Assembly (NCBI GenBank): GCA_003022905.1
Contig: PXSE01000088.1
Location: forward strand, 1 to 6,320
Source: Halobacteriales archaeon QS_9_68_42
Lineage (GTDB): Archaea > Halobacteriota > Halobacteria > Halobacteriales > Haloarculaceae
Direction of reading: 5' to 3'
DNA length: 6,320 nt
The first letter of the stretch is position 1. Each line of letters begins with the position of its first letter. A program made the position numbers and the translations under genes. Positions 6,134 through 6,320 of the stretch are shown here, piece after piece. The notes beneath the pieces were generated by a model that saw only the letters and a list, made by a program, of their open reading frames with translations, was not told the origin of the DNA and searched no databases.

Positions 6134-6135
6134 CC

Positions 6136-6320
6136 CTACCCGCCGACGGGGGCAACCCGCTCGTCGGCGGTCTCGATGTTCCGGGTTCGCCGGACGGCGG
6201 CGGCCGTCAGGCCGAGCGCGACGCCGGAGAGCCCGAGAATTGCCATCTGGCCGGCGTCGCCGAACGCCTGCCGGGCGACGACGAGTTGCGCGACGACGAG
6301 TACCGCCCCGAGGCCGCCCG
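6136..6320 (-). CDS. C-terminal end of a small membrane protein, partial
   Basis: On the minus strand an open frame enters from the right edge and ends with TAG at 6138-6136, leaving 60 residues. It has two hydrophobic stretches, about residues 3-15 (LGAVLVVAQLVVA) and 25-42 (MAILGLSGVALGLTAAAV). A short basic and acidic tail follows (RRTRN, then ETADERVAPVGG). This looks like the last one or two membrane helices plus a cytoplasmic tail. The frame uses GC-ending codons like its neighbours and fits tightly against the metallohydrolase stop (two bases between), as is common for convergent haloarchaeal genes. No family is recognised; the start and most of the protein are outside the window. Confidence 0.6.
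   Translation of the reverse strand, partial: GGLGAVLVVAQLVVARQAFGDAGQMAILGLSGVALGLTAAAVRRTRNIETADERVAPVGG

Noticed and set aside
6276..6300. Direct repeat CGACGACGAG twice, 15 bases apart
   Set aside because: It encodes the repeated hydrophobic word LVVA in the minus-strand membrane protein and follows from codon bias.
1..6320. tRNA, rRNA, CRISPR array, transposase or defence system
   Set aside because: No cloverleaf, regularly spaced repeats, transposase motifs or defence domains were seen on either strand.

Overview
This 6.3 kb window looks like chromosomal DNA from a halophilic archaeon (class Halobacteria). The base composition is very GC-rich, the proteins are crowded with Asp and Glu, codons end mostly in G or C, and several genes have an A/T patch about 26-28 bases before the start codon with no Shine-Dalgarno. 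That last pattern is typical of leaderless haloarchaeal transcripts. The genus cannot be fixed from the sequence alone. These calls rest on reading motifs and family resemblance; no database search was run.

Layout from left to right: (1) 2-682 (+), the C-terminal part of a UbiB/ABC1-type atypical kinase with two terminal membrane helices, cut by the window edge. (2) 683-802, an intergenic region with two overlapping inverted repeats and a TATA-like tract inside a dyad. (3) 803-1864 (+), a complete PLP-dependent fold-type I aminotransferase. (4) 1865-2145, a 281-base gap that begins with a perfect 18-base palindrome overlapping the aminotransferase stop codon. It also holds a small hairpin and a roughly 129-base element whose two ends pair as nested arms and which resembles dispersed haloarchaeal repeats. 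(5) 2146-2820 (+), a HAD subfamily IA phosphatase. (6) Convergent to it, 2837-4483 (-), a GTPBP1/GTPBP2-like translation GTPase, and upstream of that 4529-5209 (-), a phosphoglycolate-phosphatase-type HAD-IIB enzyme; these two probably share a transcript. (7) 5210-5263, a 54-base divergent promoter region with one central A/T core placed about 27 bases from both start codons. (8) 5264-6133 (+), a metallo-beta-lactamase-fold hydrolase. (9) 6136 to the right edge (-), the tail of a small membrane protein that ends two bases from the hydrolase stop.

The genes are mostly housekeeping or metabolic, and nothing marks a mobile island, defence cluster or CRISPR array. Two distinct HAD phosphatases and a metallohydrolase sit around the GTPase, but a shared pathway would be guesswork. 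The most interesting parts are non-coding: the structured repeat-like element, the symmetric shared promoter, and dyads around core promoters. Among the proteins, the archaeal GTPBP1-like GTPase stands out.
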